From assembly GCA_030280995.1 (NCBI GenBank), contig JASXTE010000001.1, positions 28,800,606 through 28,864,605 of the forward strand: a stretch of DNA of 64,000 nt. Direction: 5' to 3'. This document shows positions 10,441-24,114 of this stretch, one piece after another. The DNA is from Hemileia vastatrix. Lineage: Eukaryota; Basidiomycota; Pucciniomycetes; Pucciniales; Zaghouaniaceae. The notes below the pieces were generated by a model. That model did no database searches and was not told the origin of the DNA. It saw nothing but the letters and a program-made list of their open reading frames with translations. Positions within the stretch are counted from its first letter, which is position 1. The number at the start of each line of letters is the position of its first letter. Made by a program: the position numbers and the translations under genes.

Positions 10441-13400
10441 ATAAATTATTTTCTGATAATACTTAGTAGACAAATCAGTTTCTTGTTGAGTGGGCCAGTA
10501 TTAGTTCTTGGCTATCTTGCAGTATCATCATGTATATAACTAACTAAACATTAACAAATATGTGTTTTGAATTATAGTCATAACAACAATACTAATAGCC
10601 TTCCAATAGAGGGGCCATCAATATAATTGAAATATGCATAATTCTAAATCCATGTATAATAAGGGGTTGAATTGGAATGCTCACACTAAGCGACTAAATA
10701 AAAGCTATGGAAGTTGAAACTGCTTTTCATCAAGCATATTTATCATATATAAAGTAGTAGATGATGATATATATTGGTATATGAACTAATACTCAGGAAA
10801 AAAAGAGCTCAATAAATTTCATGCATGTGATTTTGGTAAAGAAAATTGTAAGAAAAAAAAGTAAAATGAAACCATCTACTTCAGTTCTTGTTTGTCTGTA
10901 ATCAAATAATATTTAGATAGTTAAGTAATAACCCTGGCTGAAATGGTTAGAAAACTAGCAAGAAAACATTGGAAAACTATTTTGAATCCAGATTAAATCA
11001 GATTGAAAATGAGTCTTGGTGTAGGGTGAGCCCAGAGTGAATGATACATGGTCCCAGCTTTATCAGACCATGGGAATCACATTGAACAACTTTTGTTGAA
11101 CACACTTTGAGTAAAGGAATGTATACATATTTGGGTGTGTAAGTTCTGGTAAAGTTTCACTTACAAATCAGCACTTATCTAAGTGCAGATTTCCACAACA
11201 CACTAGCCTCAGAAATGGGGTATTTAAAAATTGAAGTAAATCACTTATTTCACTCAAATCAGTACTTTTTTTTACCAAACATTCTTGTTTGACCATAAAG
11301 TCCTATTTTACTGACTTTTCAGCATCATCAAATTCATATGCAGAACTCCACAGCATAAAACTTTATAACTAAAAAAATCATACTTTATTTACATTTTTAT
11401 ACTATACAATATTATTGCCTCCCACACTCTCAAATCATCATAAGCTACATCAATCAATGACTTTCAAAGCTCTTGATCTGCTGTTGGACTCTGATTGTGA
11501 TTCCAATTCTTATCTTGAAGAAGATTTTTTTTTTAAAAATGACCAGGAAAAGTCACCTTCTTCCCTGAAATCCAGAAGTAACTCATACCATTAAGTATAC
11601 CATCCAGAAACTCTGAAACATATCTGATAACAGATCAGAAAGCTACTCAGGAATTCTCAGGAAAGTTTTCTTAAATTGGTCAAAATTATACACGATCTCC
11701 CCATTTTTCACAAAGATTTGAAAAACAACATGATCTTTCAATTACATTGGCTGTTTTACTATGTCATTTGAGCTCCAATGGTAATGGAGCTTCATTGAAG
11801 CTATTGGAAAATGTTAAGAATGTTACACTTTTGGGTTATGGATAAATTAATATCTATACCAAACAATGCATCACTTCTTTTATTTTCTTATGTTCTCAAG
11901 TGCTTTCTTGGCTTACCAAGTAAGAGCAACTTGAATAATCTCAATTATTCAAGAAGGGGGTTTCACAGGATGTATTGTTTTTTTGATGGTAAAAATATTT
12001 CATTGAGTCAAAACCCTAATCAAGATAGAAAAAATTAATTTGTTGGAAAAAAGAGGTATCATTTTATTTTCTGGTTTAAAGATTGCAAACACTTTTGTTA
12101 ACCAGATATGTTTTATTCAAAAGAATGTTTCATTACTTGCTCATGTTTTTGTTAATAAAATATAATTAAATACTATGAAAGTCTGGTACACTGTTCAGTT
12201 CATGTTTGTAATGTAAAATGCATCCCTGTAAGTGTAAAAATTCTTATTTGTCTAATGTACAACTAATTTTCCTTTTAATTTTATACATCTAACATACAAT
12301 AATTTTCTTTTTTATAACTTTTTTTAATAAATTCTCAATTCAAAAAAAATAAATTTAAATACTTCCCCCAGAATTTCATCCTAGTAGGGGGTCCATATTT
12401 CCAAATTTAAATTTTAAGTCATAAATTAATGATAAATAAGTCAATATATGCAAATCTGAAAATTAAAGTTATTAAAATTCATAGAAATAAATGTGGTTAA
12501 CATAAATAAAGACATGAGGACACAAAACAATAAACTATTAACATGTACCAGAAAAAATGGCCCAATGGTCTTTAGCTTTAAGTAAGTGAAATGCTTAAAT
12601 TCATGCTTACATTGAGTAATGAGATTGAAAGTGAAAAATAGAAACCTTTTTTTAAACCCTATACTTTGCATGTCTACCTAAAATTTTAGAAGCAAAATAA
12701 ATCTTCTATTCTTACCTTAATTACCCTATTGATTAAGTCTTGATTGATTTGAAAAGAAAATCCAAGAAGAGATATTTCATCAAATGATTCAAAAACATGG
12801 AAAGCTTGTGTAATTTAATGATTTTTCCCAGAATGATAAAGAATTGTTTAATTTTTGTTTATTTGAGTTGACATAATTCTATAATATACAGAAAAAATGA
12901 ATAAATTCATTAAAAATGTATAAAAGTGGAATACTCACATATTTTAATATTATCTCACAATGATAAACCTGAAAAATTCCAAGAAAAAAAGACACCAAAA
13001 GTGTACCAAAATGAATCCAAAATATACCCAAGAGTGCAAATGAAATCAGTAAACATAAGATTTTCTATAGAAGTACAAAAAACAATTAGAAATATAGAAA
13101 TTACCATGATATGTGAAATTCAGAAGACTTATTTTTTGAGTATTTAATATAAATGTAAAAAAAATGTAAAATAGTGCAAAAAAAAGAGTCAACTTTAAAA
13201 CTCAATATCACCTGTAGAAAACACAGGCACCTGATAGCAGGTGCCAATCCCTATCTTTGATTTGATTCAGTTTTAGCTCATCTTTAACTCTTCTGAGAAG
13301 ACCATGCACTAAAAATTGAGAATTCCAGCATTTTTTTCATCAAATCTGAGTTATTCATGGATCACAAATGAATTGAGGGATTGGAACTTACTAGAAAATG

Positions 13401-14920
13401 CCAGGTAGTTATTTGTGGTGTATCTCAGAAACCGCTAAACCAAGTTCAACTCCATTTATGTGAAATTAAAGGCTAGATTCACAAGAGTCTTCATTTAAAA
13501 GGAAATGATAATTTATTAAAAAAAAACCTAATTCTGAATTTTTTTACAAACTTGTATAAATATTTTAAAATTTATTGTGAAAATGACAAGAACAGGGGTT
13601 CAATAAGTCCACCATTATCCAGAGAGTTGTCCTATGTATATTGAAGTCTGAATTCATGATAGAAAGAAAGAGATATATTATAGGCATGAAAAATAAGGAA
13701 ATGACACTTACCTTGATGAAAAGGTAGGAAAAAATGGTGTGAGAAAGAGTGAAGTTAGAATTTGGAGGAAATTGAATATGGACCAAGTGAAATTCATAAA
13801 GAACATGCTATAATTATTGAAAAAAAGAAGGCTCAAAATTTAAGGTCAATATCTTGCCAACTCAAAGATGCAGGGAAAGATGAGAACTTCAGTTTGAAAA
13901 AAGTGATAAATTAAAAAGTGAAAAAGAAAGAAATTACTGTGATGAGAATGATAAAAATTTGAGTCAGAAATAATGTGAAATAATTGATTTATTTTTAAAA
14001 TTTAAGTGCTTATTTGCTGTAAAGTCCACACTTAAGTCAGGTGCAAATTGGCCAGAACTAACACTCCCTGTTATGCACCTGCAATATAAGCATTCAATAT
14101 GAAGTATCTAAATTCAATATGCATAATTTATGAATACTCAATTTCTATGCAATATTCATATTTGATGTTCATGCATTATGAATATTTAATAAGCATATAA
14201 ATAATGGATATCAATCAAGAATGCTTAATTCATATGCTATATGTATGCATGACTCATATTTAATAGGTATGCATTATGTTAGTCAATTTATCTGTTCAAT
14301 GCATATTCAATATGGATTGATGTAACATGGTATCATACTGTATGAATGCAAAAATTTCAAAAATTTGCTATATATCAAACATTAGGGGGCCTCAAACCTT
14401 ACCAAAGATGCCTAGTGTGTCTCATTTCAAAAATTCCAAACAAAAATGCCATGAATCATGGCTGATCTGGTACTTGGAGTCTCAAAAATGAGTTCAAATA
14501 ATTCCCAATTATGTGTCATTTTCTAAATCACAATGCAGCCCACCAGTAACCACCTCCCCAATCAATTGCATATCATAGCTCTTCTATCCCTCCCACTATT
14601 CTGAAAGAATTTCTAAATCATCTCACCACAGTAATTTTTTTACCTTTTCATTCTTTTTTTCATAAAAATTTACTACTCAAAAATTTACCCTCACAGCTAG
14701 AAATATCTGATTCTCATACAAATAATCAAGAATTTCTTTAGATCCTTTTTTTAACTCTCCTGAATTTGAAGAACCAACTGTGAATTATGAAGTTGAGCAT
14801 GATGAGCCCATGGTATTAAGCTTAAAACACTTTTATTTTATTTTTTCTGTATTGCCTATTTACTCCTAATGTATTAAACAGACCTGAGATAAATCAGATC
14901 AAGTAAATTATAAGGAAGCA
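10441..14920. other. AT-rich intergenic region without a supported gene
   Basis: No open frame here shows a recognisable domain; those present are short and AT-driven. A short hairpin (GGCACCTG, loop ATAG, CAGGTGCC) lies at 13226-13245. A degenerate stretch rich in ATGCAT and ATTCATAT words runs about 14080-14350. A serine/aspartate-rich remnant frame (around 11465-11590) may be old coding sequence but cannot be assigned. Confidence 0.5.
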
Positions 14921-16062
14921 TGTCGGTCAGTCGTCTAGAAGATATAAGAGAAGAGGGAAGAAAAGAGGGGAGGACAAGAAGGAGATAGTAGTTTAGAAAT
15001 AAAAGAAATAAAAACAATTGAAATTATTTAATTTATTTGAGAGAAAGCAACGACAAGTGATTTGAGAGGTGACAACAAATTGGTTTTATTAATATTTAAT
15101 ATTATTTAAGTAAGAGTTCTGCGCGGCAAACACTATAATTACTATCAAACTTAAGGCAACCTTTAAATTGCTATTTAGAATTTTTAATTAGAATTTAATA
15201 CTAATAAAAATAATAATAAGCGTAATAATTTTATTTTTAAATTGTTGAGTGTGTAATAAGTGATAAGGCTACAGGGGATTATCCAAGGCCCTTTTATAGG
15301 CAATGGGTCCTCTGAAGCGCTACTATATTTGTAAATACAATGATTAGAATGGAATAAAACAAACATATCAAAAGAGTAAATGAAACATAACAATATAGAG
15401 AAAAACATGAAACAAATAATTTAAAGCCCAATTAAGAATCCAATTTCCCCGCCATTAATTCCCAAATCAGTAAGTGACAATAGTGAATAACTAAACAAGA
15501 TTGGAAACATAGGAACTATGAGAAATATAATTCCCAACAGATGGTACATTCTGATTAAAGGATATTTTAAGTGAAACAAAAAATAATTTGACGCAACAAA
15601 ACAAGCAATTAATCTCAATTTAGTCCAAATTAATTTATTTGTTTTTTCTAACACAATTAAGGGTCAAAAGAAGCGTCCTTAATTATTGTTTAGTATCATA
15701 TGAGAGGTATTATTTAATATATAAATTTAAGTAATTAATTTAAATATATTATAAATCAAATTTACACTTGTAATTATAATATATGTTTTTTAATTAATTA
15801 AATATAAATTTATAATTATTAAATACATAAAAATGCGCCATTATTTGTAGAATATATTATATTATGCTCAATTTAATTGTATATATAAAAATATATATAA
15901 CCAATAAATTTAATGTAACACTTGTATATAATAAAATTCTTATATAATTTCATTATGCAATAAAATATTAAGTTATATTCATTAAATACAAGTCTTACCC
16001 ACTCTTTAAAGTTTTATAATTTATATATCATTTACTGGACTCCTGGAATAGCCTGGCTGACA
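14921..16062 (-). repeat. 3' LTR of element B2
   Basis: Direct repeat of 22954-24095 with TGTCGG...CTGACA ends, flanked on the outside by AAGCA. Open stretches at 15184-15408 and 15421-15654 recur identically in the other LTR and are not considered genes. Confidence 0.95.
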
Positions 16063-16074
16063 CTCCCTCACTCT
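16063..16074 (-). other. Polypurine tract of element B2
   Basis: The element strand reads AGAGTGAGGGAG immediately before the 3' LTR, the same tract as in relic C and one letter class from A1. Confidence 0.75.
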
Positions 16075-16094
16075 AAAAAAACAATAAAAAAATG

Positions 16095-16925
16095 CTAAGA
16101 TTTTTTCTTTTTGTATTTTTTCAACAGAGCAGGCAGATTTGAAATTTCTTTGCCAGGTATCCATGCATCATGTTCAGATGATTTGTTCTTATATCTCAAT
16201 AAATATTCAGTACCTCTTTCAGAAGTGATAATTCTATCATTGAGAATTTTATCAATTTCTGCTGTTTCTGTGACTTCCTGAGGGTTCTTCTTAGGTCTTC
16301 CTCTTCTCTTTGGAAATAAGTCACTGTTGGAAGTATAAGGTTTAAGTAAAGAAATGGGAAAGACAGGATGTTTCCTATCATATGGAGAATACAATACAAC
16401 TTCTACTGCATTATCACCAACCATTCTTTTAACAACAAATGGTCCTACAAAAGGATCTTTTAATTTGTGGTTACCTTGTAAATTGAAATGGACAGTAGAG
16501 ATCAACACTTCATCACCCTTGTTAAATGTGTATTCTTTATGGGATTTATCCCATCTTTTCTTTTCATATTCAAATGCTTTATCAATACAACTCTGAGCAT
16601 GTTTTCTGCATAGCTGTTGCATTTGCATAAAAGATTTTACACCAGGGTGCAGTTCCAACTTAGGTAATTTATTATTGAGAATCTGAGCAGGAGTGTTTGG
16701 GACATAACCTAACCAAAGCTCAAAAGGCTTTTTCTCAGTAACAGAATGAACAGTGCTATTATATGCAAATTCAAGACCAGGCAAAAGAGTGACCCAATCA
16801 TGAGTAAATCTGTCATTGTCTTTATATTCTAAACCAAAGGCACAATACCTTCTAATCATATCTTCCAGAGTTTGAATCATTCTTTCAGCTAGACCATCAG
16901 TCTGAGGATGGTGAGCTGTAGACAA
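16095..16925 (-). pseudogene. B2 integrase C-terminal half and chromodomain
   Basis: This open piece of 276 codons continues the integrase core from STAHHPQTDGLAERMIQTLED (catalytic Glu in GLAER) through the C-terminal domain to a chromodomain-like end ('EYLLRYKNKSSEHDAWIPGKEI') and a lysine-rich tail. It is separated from the upstream pol piece only by a TGA where A1 has Cys. No start signal belongs to it; it is the 3' part of one broken polyprotein. Confidence 0.85.
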
Positions 16926-16934
16926 TTTTAACTC

Positions 16935-18932
16935 TCAGCCACAAATATCCATCAAAGAGGTCCAAAACTCAGAAGTGAATTTTGGATCCCTATCAGAGAT
17001 AATGGCTTTTGGAAAACCAATAATATTAAACATGTAAGACCACCATAAGAAAGCTAATTCCTTGGTGGATACATCTTTGTGGGTTGGAATAAATTTGCAC
17101 ATTTTTGTGAATCTATCAACTATTACCCAACAAGAGTTAAAGCTGTCTTTACCTGCAACAGGAAGACCAGTGACAAAATCCATATTAATGATTTGCCAGG
17201 GAGCACTAGGTGCTTCAATATGTTGTAATAACCCTGCTCTCTTACCTGTTAACCTTTTAGATTTTTGGCAGGAATCACAAGATTCAACATATAATTTTGT
17301 GTCTTCAGACATATTAGCCCACCATGCAGTGTTTTTGATTCTAATCAATGTTTTTTCAAGATCAAAATGTCCAGCTAATATGTCATCATGACAAAGTTTG
17401 AGGATAGTTTCTTTCATTGAAGGAGGAATAACAATTACATTGGTAAGCTTCCTTCTATAATATATATAACCATCTTCAATAGAAAACTTTCCTTTATTTA
17501 AAGCATTTTGGTACTTTGCAGGAAGAGTTTTTATTAATGCTTGAATTGAAGCATTCTTAGGATCATTCAAAATAGTAACTAATTTATTTAAGTCAGAATC
17601 TTTATCATATGAATCCAGTATTAACTGTAATAACTCTTCTTCCATATCAACTATAAATATACCATGTATATGAACAGTATCATCTTCAGGTACATAAGCA
17701 GGATTGGAGTCATTATTTGGCAGAGGCAATCTGGAGAGCATATCAACATTAGAGTGAACATTTCCAGCTCTATGGATAATAGTCATCCTTCCTCTGTATT
17801 CCTGAACAGCAAGTTGCCACCTGAACATATGTCTGTTAGGTGTTTTGAGGTTTAAGAGAGATTTTACAGCACTACAGTCAGTTACCAACTCAAATTTTTG
17901 GTCATCCAAGTAGTAATGAAGTTTCTCAAGAGCCCAAACAACTGCTAAGCACTCCAATTGAGTGGCACCATATTTCAATTCACTATTTCTTAAGGTTCTT
18001 GAAATATAACAAATTACAACCTCTGAGGATTTATCATTAATAATTTGCTTTTGGTGAAGGGCAGCACCCAGACCAATAAAGCTAGCATCTGTATAAAGTA
18101 CAAATGGCTTGTTAAAATCTGGAAGAGCCAATATAGGGGCTGTCATTAAGCAACTTTTCAATGTATTAAAAGCTTTCTGACAGTCATTATTCCAGAGAAA
18201 AGCAACATCTTTTCTGGTTAGTTTTGTAAGAGGTAAGGCTATGACCTGATAATTTTTAATATATTGTCTATAATAGCCACACATACCCAAAAAACTTTGG
18301 ATTTCTCTTACAGAAGTTGGTGCTTTCACATTTTGAATGGCAGCAACTTTATTATGGTCTACACAAATTTGTAAGCCTGACACAACATGGCCAAGGACTT
18401 TCAAAGATTGAAAACCAAATTTACACTTTTTTAAAGATAAGGTCATATTGATTTCATCCATTTTTTGGAAAACTCTACTTAAGTGAATCATATGTTCATC
18501 AAACGTTTTAGAAAAAACAATAATATCATCAATATAAACCATGAGCCAACCTTCAATAATTTCTTGATGGAAAGTGTTATCCATGACTTTCTGGAAAACT
18601 GAAGGAGCATTTTTAGGGCCAAATGGCATCCTAAAATACTTATATATTCCCATATGAGTAGCAATAAGCAAAAAATTTTGAGAATTTTTCTCAACTGCAA
18701 CTTGATGATAACCTTTATTACCATCCAGACAACTAATAAATTTTGCACCTTGCAAGGTAGCATGTATTGAATTAATTCTGGGTAAAGGATAAATATCATC
18801 AACAGTATAAGTATTTAAAGCTCTATAATCTCCACATAATCTAGCTTTATCTTTTTCATATGAAATCAAGACTGGGGAGATGACACAATATTTGGGGGTG
18901 ACATCCACTTTCTCAATGATATTCATTTTCAA
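16935..18932 (-). pseudogene. B2 reverse transcriptase, RNase H and integrase (5' part)
   Basis: This piece holds reverse transcriptase (ARLCGDYRALNTYTVDD, MVYIDDIIVFSKTF), RNase H (LYTDASFIGLGAAL, YGATQLECLAVVWALEKL), the integrase zinc domain (CDSCQKSK) and the first two integrase acidic residues (NMDFVTG, SDRDPKF). It ends at TGA after 'DICG', inside the integrase core. The upstream junction with gag-protease is a one-base loss in an A-run near 18997, so the frame that enters RT is not the one leaving protease. All catalytic residues that can be checked are present. Confidence 0.85.
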
Positions 18933-21525
18933 TAATGTTTCAATATTATCTTCAATATCTTTTCTTCTTGATGGAGAAGCAGGATATGGTTTTTCTTAAG
19001 GGAAGGAGGAATATCACTCAAATTACAGGATAAGGTAATTTTCATCTCTTCCTGAACAATTCCCAAGACATGAGAACCATGAGCAAAAGCCATAGGGAAA
19101 GAGGTAATAGAGGCAACAATAGAATCCTTTTGTTCATTAGTCAAATGATCACCAAAAGAAGCGGTATTTATTTCATGTAATAAATCATCCATTTCAGTTG
19201 TTGTTCTACCTTTACATTGGGTCAGTGAGTTACAAGATTTCAACAAATTCCCAGAAGGTTTAGGAGAAGAAATTTTGAATTTTCTTTTCCCATTCATTCC
19301 TAAGGTAAAGCAATTATTTGCTGGGTCCAGTTTCACACCAAACATGGTTAAAATATCATTTCCCATAATAAACCAATTGCTCAAATTATCATTTTTCATG
19401 ACAACAAACTCACAAATAGCTCTGACAAAACCACCATTATATTTGAAGAATACAGAGATTTTGTATTTGCCAATAGGAAATAAGGTAGAACCATACCCTC
19501 TCCATTTTTCAGAAGTATTAGGCAATAATTTACTCAAATATTCCTTATCCACTGAAGCCAAAGCTTTTTCAGATACTACACTTCCTCCAGCACCAGAATC
19601 AAGAACTACATCAACATTTTTACCATTAATGATAACAGGTGCCTTTAAAGGGGATATAGGAATAGAATCGTTAGTAATATCTTTAATTATCTCAGCATTT
19701 TCTACTGAAGATAAATTCAATACACAATCTTCAGATATATTATTTAAATAATGGACATCATGTTCCAACATTAAAACATCTTTAACAGATTCATTGTCAT
19801 AGGAGATATTACTTTCACAGTCACTGGAAGAATTATTGACATCAAGTTCAATTTCATCAGTGTCTTCATTTTGTTCAACAAGATGAATTTTCTTGTCACA
19901 AACATGACCCTTCTGCCACGGTTTGTTACATTTATAACAAGTATTTGTTGCATATTTTTTAGGTGCAACTGGAGCAGAGGGTTTACCAGATTTTTCTGGG
20001 AGCTTTATAGAAGGTTTATTCTGATCATTATAAGATTTACTAAGGTAATTCTTTGGTTGATATCTATGGTTGAGTAGTACTTCATTACAGATATTAATGA
20101 AAGAAGAATTTTCCCTTACATGCTCAGTTCTAGCAACAATTAAATCCCTAAGAGAATTTGGTAATTTATACAAGATTTTATCTCTCCAAATATCATAATC
20201 CATCTTTGGATCAATTGCTCTAAGGATTTTAGTTATTTTCATCAGAAAAACAATGGGCTTTTCAACAGAGGAGGATACATATCTAGTATTCTCATACAGT
20301 CTTTGCTGAGCTAACCTGAATTTTGAACCACCAAACTGATTCTCAATCAAGGATTTCCAATCATTCCATGTATAATGATTGTTATCTAAGAGGACAGATT
20401 CATACCACATCAAGGCTACATTGGAAAATAAAGAAATTAGCTTAGAAACAATTTCCTCATCAGGTAGTTTATAAGATCTCTTTAAATTATCAATTCTCTG
20501 GATAAAGTGTTGCCAATCAGAGGAAGAATCACCATCAAAGGTAGGATATTGGTCTAACTTAGGCCAATTTTTCTGACTACTGGGATGGTCCACTTTTTGG
20601 TTTGAATTATTCATTAGTAATAATTCCTGAAGTTTAGCCAGGTGTTCAGAAATTTCATTATTTACAGAAACAGCTGGTGCATGACCATCACAAGATTTTT
20701 TGCTAGTAGCAAAAGATTTTACAGACTCATTGTCAGTTTGTTTAATGGTTGAAATATGAGGAAGAAAGGATGAACTTTGTTCAGGTTTTTTCCCTTTATT
20801 TTTATGCAGCTTATTTGCAGAAATCTCATTTAATTCATTATTGATGGTTAAGGTTGAGAACTTTTCCTGTAGGTCAGACACATAGTTTCTTATTCTTGGA
20901 ATTTCAGACATCTGGTCATTTACCTTTTCAAGAGATAGAACATTTCTGTCCTCAGAAACTGAGTGTTTGGTACTTAGTGCATGGAAATCATTTTTTAGCT
21001 TCTTAAACTCATTTTGTAGAGATTTTATTTCATTTTTGAATGAATAATTTTCCTCAATAAGGGGTTTCAATTCACTCAAGGTCTTATGTAGACTGATATT
21101 TCTATCTGAGATAGCTCTATGGTCACTTCTTATTTGTTTTTGTTGACTAAGAACAATATTCAAGGTTTCTTTGATTTTTAAATAAGCTGTATCTTGTACA
21201 GAAGAACTCACTTTACATTGCAAGTGTAAATTATTTAATCTATCATTTTCATGGATTAACACGTCTCTCACATGTTTGTCTTTCACAATATTAAAATCAA
21301 GGGTATCTTTCAATATTTCCTCAGAAGTTTTTTCAATTAAGGTATAGATTTCAGGGGGAACAGAATCATTTTTAATTGCAAGAGAAGGATTAATTAAAGA
21401 TGTAGAATTTAAATGTAAAGGTTCATCAAATGACAATTTGCTAATTACATCAATAGGGCTACTAGTTACAGGAAGCTGTCTTTTAACAGGTTTAACTGTT
21501 CTTTCACCATGTTCAATAATATTAC
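18929..21525 (-). CDS. B2 Gag and protease (second exon), frameshifted at its end
   Basis: The frame starts just after a putative acceptor at 21526. It has coiled-coil stretches (near 20900-21200), the capsid segment 'DQYPTFDGDSSSDWQHFI', a zinc knuckle (CYKCNKPWQKGHVC) and protease VLDSGAGGSVVS, with Ser replacing Thr of the usual DTG. The open stretch continues upstream to 21730, but that part is in a third frame and shows no similarity to A1. At about 18997 a single A is missing compared with A1 (LKKKPYPAS), so translation runs into an unrelated tail and stops. Programmed frameshifting is possible, but A1 reads straight through, so damage or an assembly error is likelier. Confidence 0.75.
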
Positions 21526-21583
21526 CTGCAGAAGAAGATTTATTAGAAAACATACCCAAGTGACAATCAACCAAATTACTTAC
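21526..21583 (-). other. Putative 58-nt intron at the 5' end of B2 gag
   Basis: The element strand has GTAAGT at its start and CTTCTTCTGCAG at its end, a canonical fungal intron. Splicing it joins the upstream 197-codon frame (phase 1, CAT G) to GT AAT ATT of the Gag-protease frame with no stop. The donor hexamer is conserved at the equivalent place in A1 (from 7273) and A3. Confidence 0.65.
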
Positions 21584-22112
21584 CATGGCAGAGGAGGAAA
21601 CTTCCCCTGGGACTGTTTTGGGAATGTGCTTGGGCCTTCTTTCTCCTGCCTTGTTGGTAGGGATGAGGAGGTGGATGGAAATTGGGTGTTCTGGATGGGC
21701 CAGGCTGATGATGAGGCGGGTGTTGCACATTCTGTTGGTAGTGACTCATTAGATAATCCCATTTCCATTGCTCTACTTCCATAGTATTTGTATTTTGGAT
21801 GGTTGAGCTGGGTGGCTGTGAAGGTTGAGCCTGAAATTGAAGCTGATTGGGAGGCAATTGAGGAGGGGCCTGGGCCTGAATCTGGTTCCTGAGTTCTTGG
21901 ACCTGATCCCACAATGTGTCTACCTTTGCTTTGTACGTCATATTTTCTGTCTTCAACTCTTTTATATGACTGGATAGGTTGCTGATTTGTTGTGGCAGAG
22001 GAAGCTTTTTTATTTTGAAGCCTTTTGGAAGACCTTCTTGAGGCACTAGAGGCTTTACTTCCTTCTGTGGTACTGGGGGAAGGGGGTTTGGTTTGTTTGC
22101 ATTTCCTGTCAT
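21584..22112 (-). CDS. B2 Gag N-terminal exon in the alternative frame
   Basis: This frame starts at an internal ATG (MTGNANKPNPLPP) and carries a coiled coil ('ISNLSSHIKELKTENMTYKA'), VEQWKWDYL and a proline/histidine-rich basic tail. WKWD, the preceding coiled coil and the basic tail are shared with the equivalent A1 frame although the families have diverged widely. An overlapping 226-codon frame (22260-21580) is also open but ends in TAA directly at the splice donor and does not join Gag. Spliced at 21583/21526, this frame provides the N-terminus of Gag. Confidence 0.6.
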
Positions 22113-22953
22113 TTCCACATCCTGCAGTATGTGAATTCCTTGTGTTAGCATAAGATTTTTTATGACCAACTTTAGAAGAACTTACAGTGTCAGCATCATA
22201 GTCAATTTCTATCTCATCCACTTGCATGTTATCCATTTTTTCTGCCAAATTGTTGGACATACTAGTGGGAAGATTTATATTTTACTTTGTACTTTATAAA
22301 AAAATAATCAAAGTTAGTCAATAATTGCTCCAAATAATATAAAAAAAATTTTTAATTAATTAAATTATAGAAAAAATAATTTTCAATATAAAGTAATAAT
22401 TAAAAAATTAATTTTTTTTTAAAAAAAAATGGATTGCAAGGTTAAATTGGGAATAACAAGTAAGTTAATTCAACCAATTAATTACCAATATTAAATATGG
22501 CAATATATTGGGACTAAGCACAATGTACTTTTAAGTCAACCAAAATTAACAATAATTAATAATAAAAAAAAATTAAATTAATAATTCAATTTGTATTAAT
22601 AATAATGTCAATTCTTCTAGGACTAAGAGGATTTAACACTCTATAATGGTCAACTAGGAAAAAAAAATTTTAAAAATTGAACACTTACACTCAGTGAATC
22701 AGCAATTAAGCCACAATCACTGTTATTGCAATAAAAATATAGTAATATGAGTGAGAGGCGCAAAGGTGAACTTACTATAGTGATCGAAAAATCACTTCAA
22801 AATAATATAAAAATTAATATTATATAAACCTAAGATGTCGAACCCAAGTTCGAAACACAGTCGCGGCAAAAGTTTTGTTTTGCTAGGTGGTCCGTGCGTT
22901 TTGTCGTTCGTCGCCAGGCTCGATCGTCGTCGTCGTTTGGAAAGGCCCTCAGT

Positions 22954-24095
22954 TGTCGGTCAGTCGTCTAGAAGATATAAGAGAAGAGGGAAGAAAAGAG
23001 AGGAGGACAAGAAGGAGATAGTAGTTTAGAAATAAAAGAAATAAAAACAATTGAAATTATTTAATTTATTTGAGAGAAAGCAACGACAAGTGATTTGAGA
23101 GGTGACAACAAATTGGTTTTATTAATATTTAATATTATTTAAGTAAGAGTTCTGCGCGGCAAACACTATAATTACTATCAAACTTAAGGCAACCTTTAAA
23201 TTGCTATTTAGAATTTTTAATTAGAATTTAATACTAATAAAAATAATAATAAGCGTAATAATTTTATTTTTAAATTGTTGAGTGTGTAATAAGTGATAAG
23301 GCTACAGGGGATTATCCAAGGCCCTTTTATAGGCAATGGGTCCTCTGAAGCGCTACTATATTTGTAAATACAATGATTAGAATGGAATAAAACAAACATA
23401 TCAAAAGAGTAAATGAAACATAACAATATAGAGAAAAACATGAAACAAATAATTTAAAGCCCAATTAAGAATCCAATTTCCCCGCCATTAATTCCCAAAT
23501 CAGTAAGTGACAATAGTGAATAACTAAACAAGATTGGAAACATAGGAACTATGAGAAATATAATTCCCAACAGATGGTACATTCTGATTAAAGGATATTT
23601 TAAGTGAAACAAAAAATAATTTGACGCAACAAAACAAGCAATTAATCTCAATTTAGTCCAAATTAATTTATTTGTTTTTTCTAACACAATTAAGGGTCAA
23701 AAGAAGCGTCCTTAATTATTGTTTAGTATCATATGAGAGGTATTATTTAATATATAAATTTAAGTAATTAATTTAAATATATTATAAATCAAATTTACAC
23801 TTGTAATTATAATATATGTTTTTTAATTAATTAAATATAAATTTATAATTATTAAATACATAAAAATGCGCCATTATTTGTAGAATATATTATATTATGC
23901 TCAATTTAATTGTATATATAAAAATATATATAACCAATAAATTTAATGTAACACTTGTATATAATAAAATTCTTATATAATTTCATTATGCAATAAAATA
24001 TTAAGTTATATTCATTAAATACAAGTCTTACCCACTCTTTAAAGTTTTATAATTTATATATCATTTACTGGACTCCTGGAATAGCCTGGCTGACA
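22954..24095 (-). repeat. 5' LTR of element B2
   Basis: Direct repeat of 14921-16062, followed by AAGCA (24096-24100). Its inner flank (22840-22953) is unusually G+C and CpG rich for this window, with CGTCGTCGTCG; it forms the untranslated leader of the element. Confidence 0.95.
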
Positions 24096-24114
24096 AAGCA
24101 TCTGACAATGAGAG

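Larger units (their letters stand above)
14921..24095 (-). mobile_element. Ty3/gypsy chromodomain LTR retrotransposon B2, recent but damaged
   Basis: Two 1142-bp LTRs (14921-16062, 22954-24095) differ at one visible base near the TGTCGG end. The duplication AAGCA lies at 14916-14920 and 24096-24100. The element reads on the minus strand. Its polyprotein resembles A1 throughout but its LTRs are unrelated in sequence apart from the ends. Coding damage is small: one lost base near 18997 and one TGA near 16935. The copy is therefore young and was either mobilised in trans or mutated after insertion. Confidence 0.95.

Noticed and set aside
11811..13147. Short open frames in the AT-rich gap, such as 11811-12038, 12441-12671 and 12926-13147
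   Set aside because: No domain, no splice-supported extension and codon content typical of AT-rich noncoding DNA.
18929..19020. Programmed -1 frameshift between protease and RT in B2
   Set aside because: A1 of a related family reads through the same place in one frame, so a mutation or homopolymer error is simpler; kept only as a possibility.
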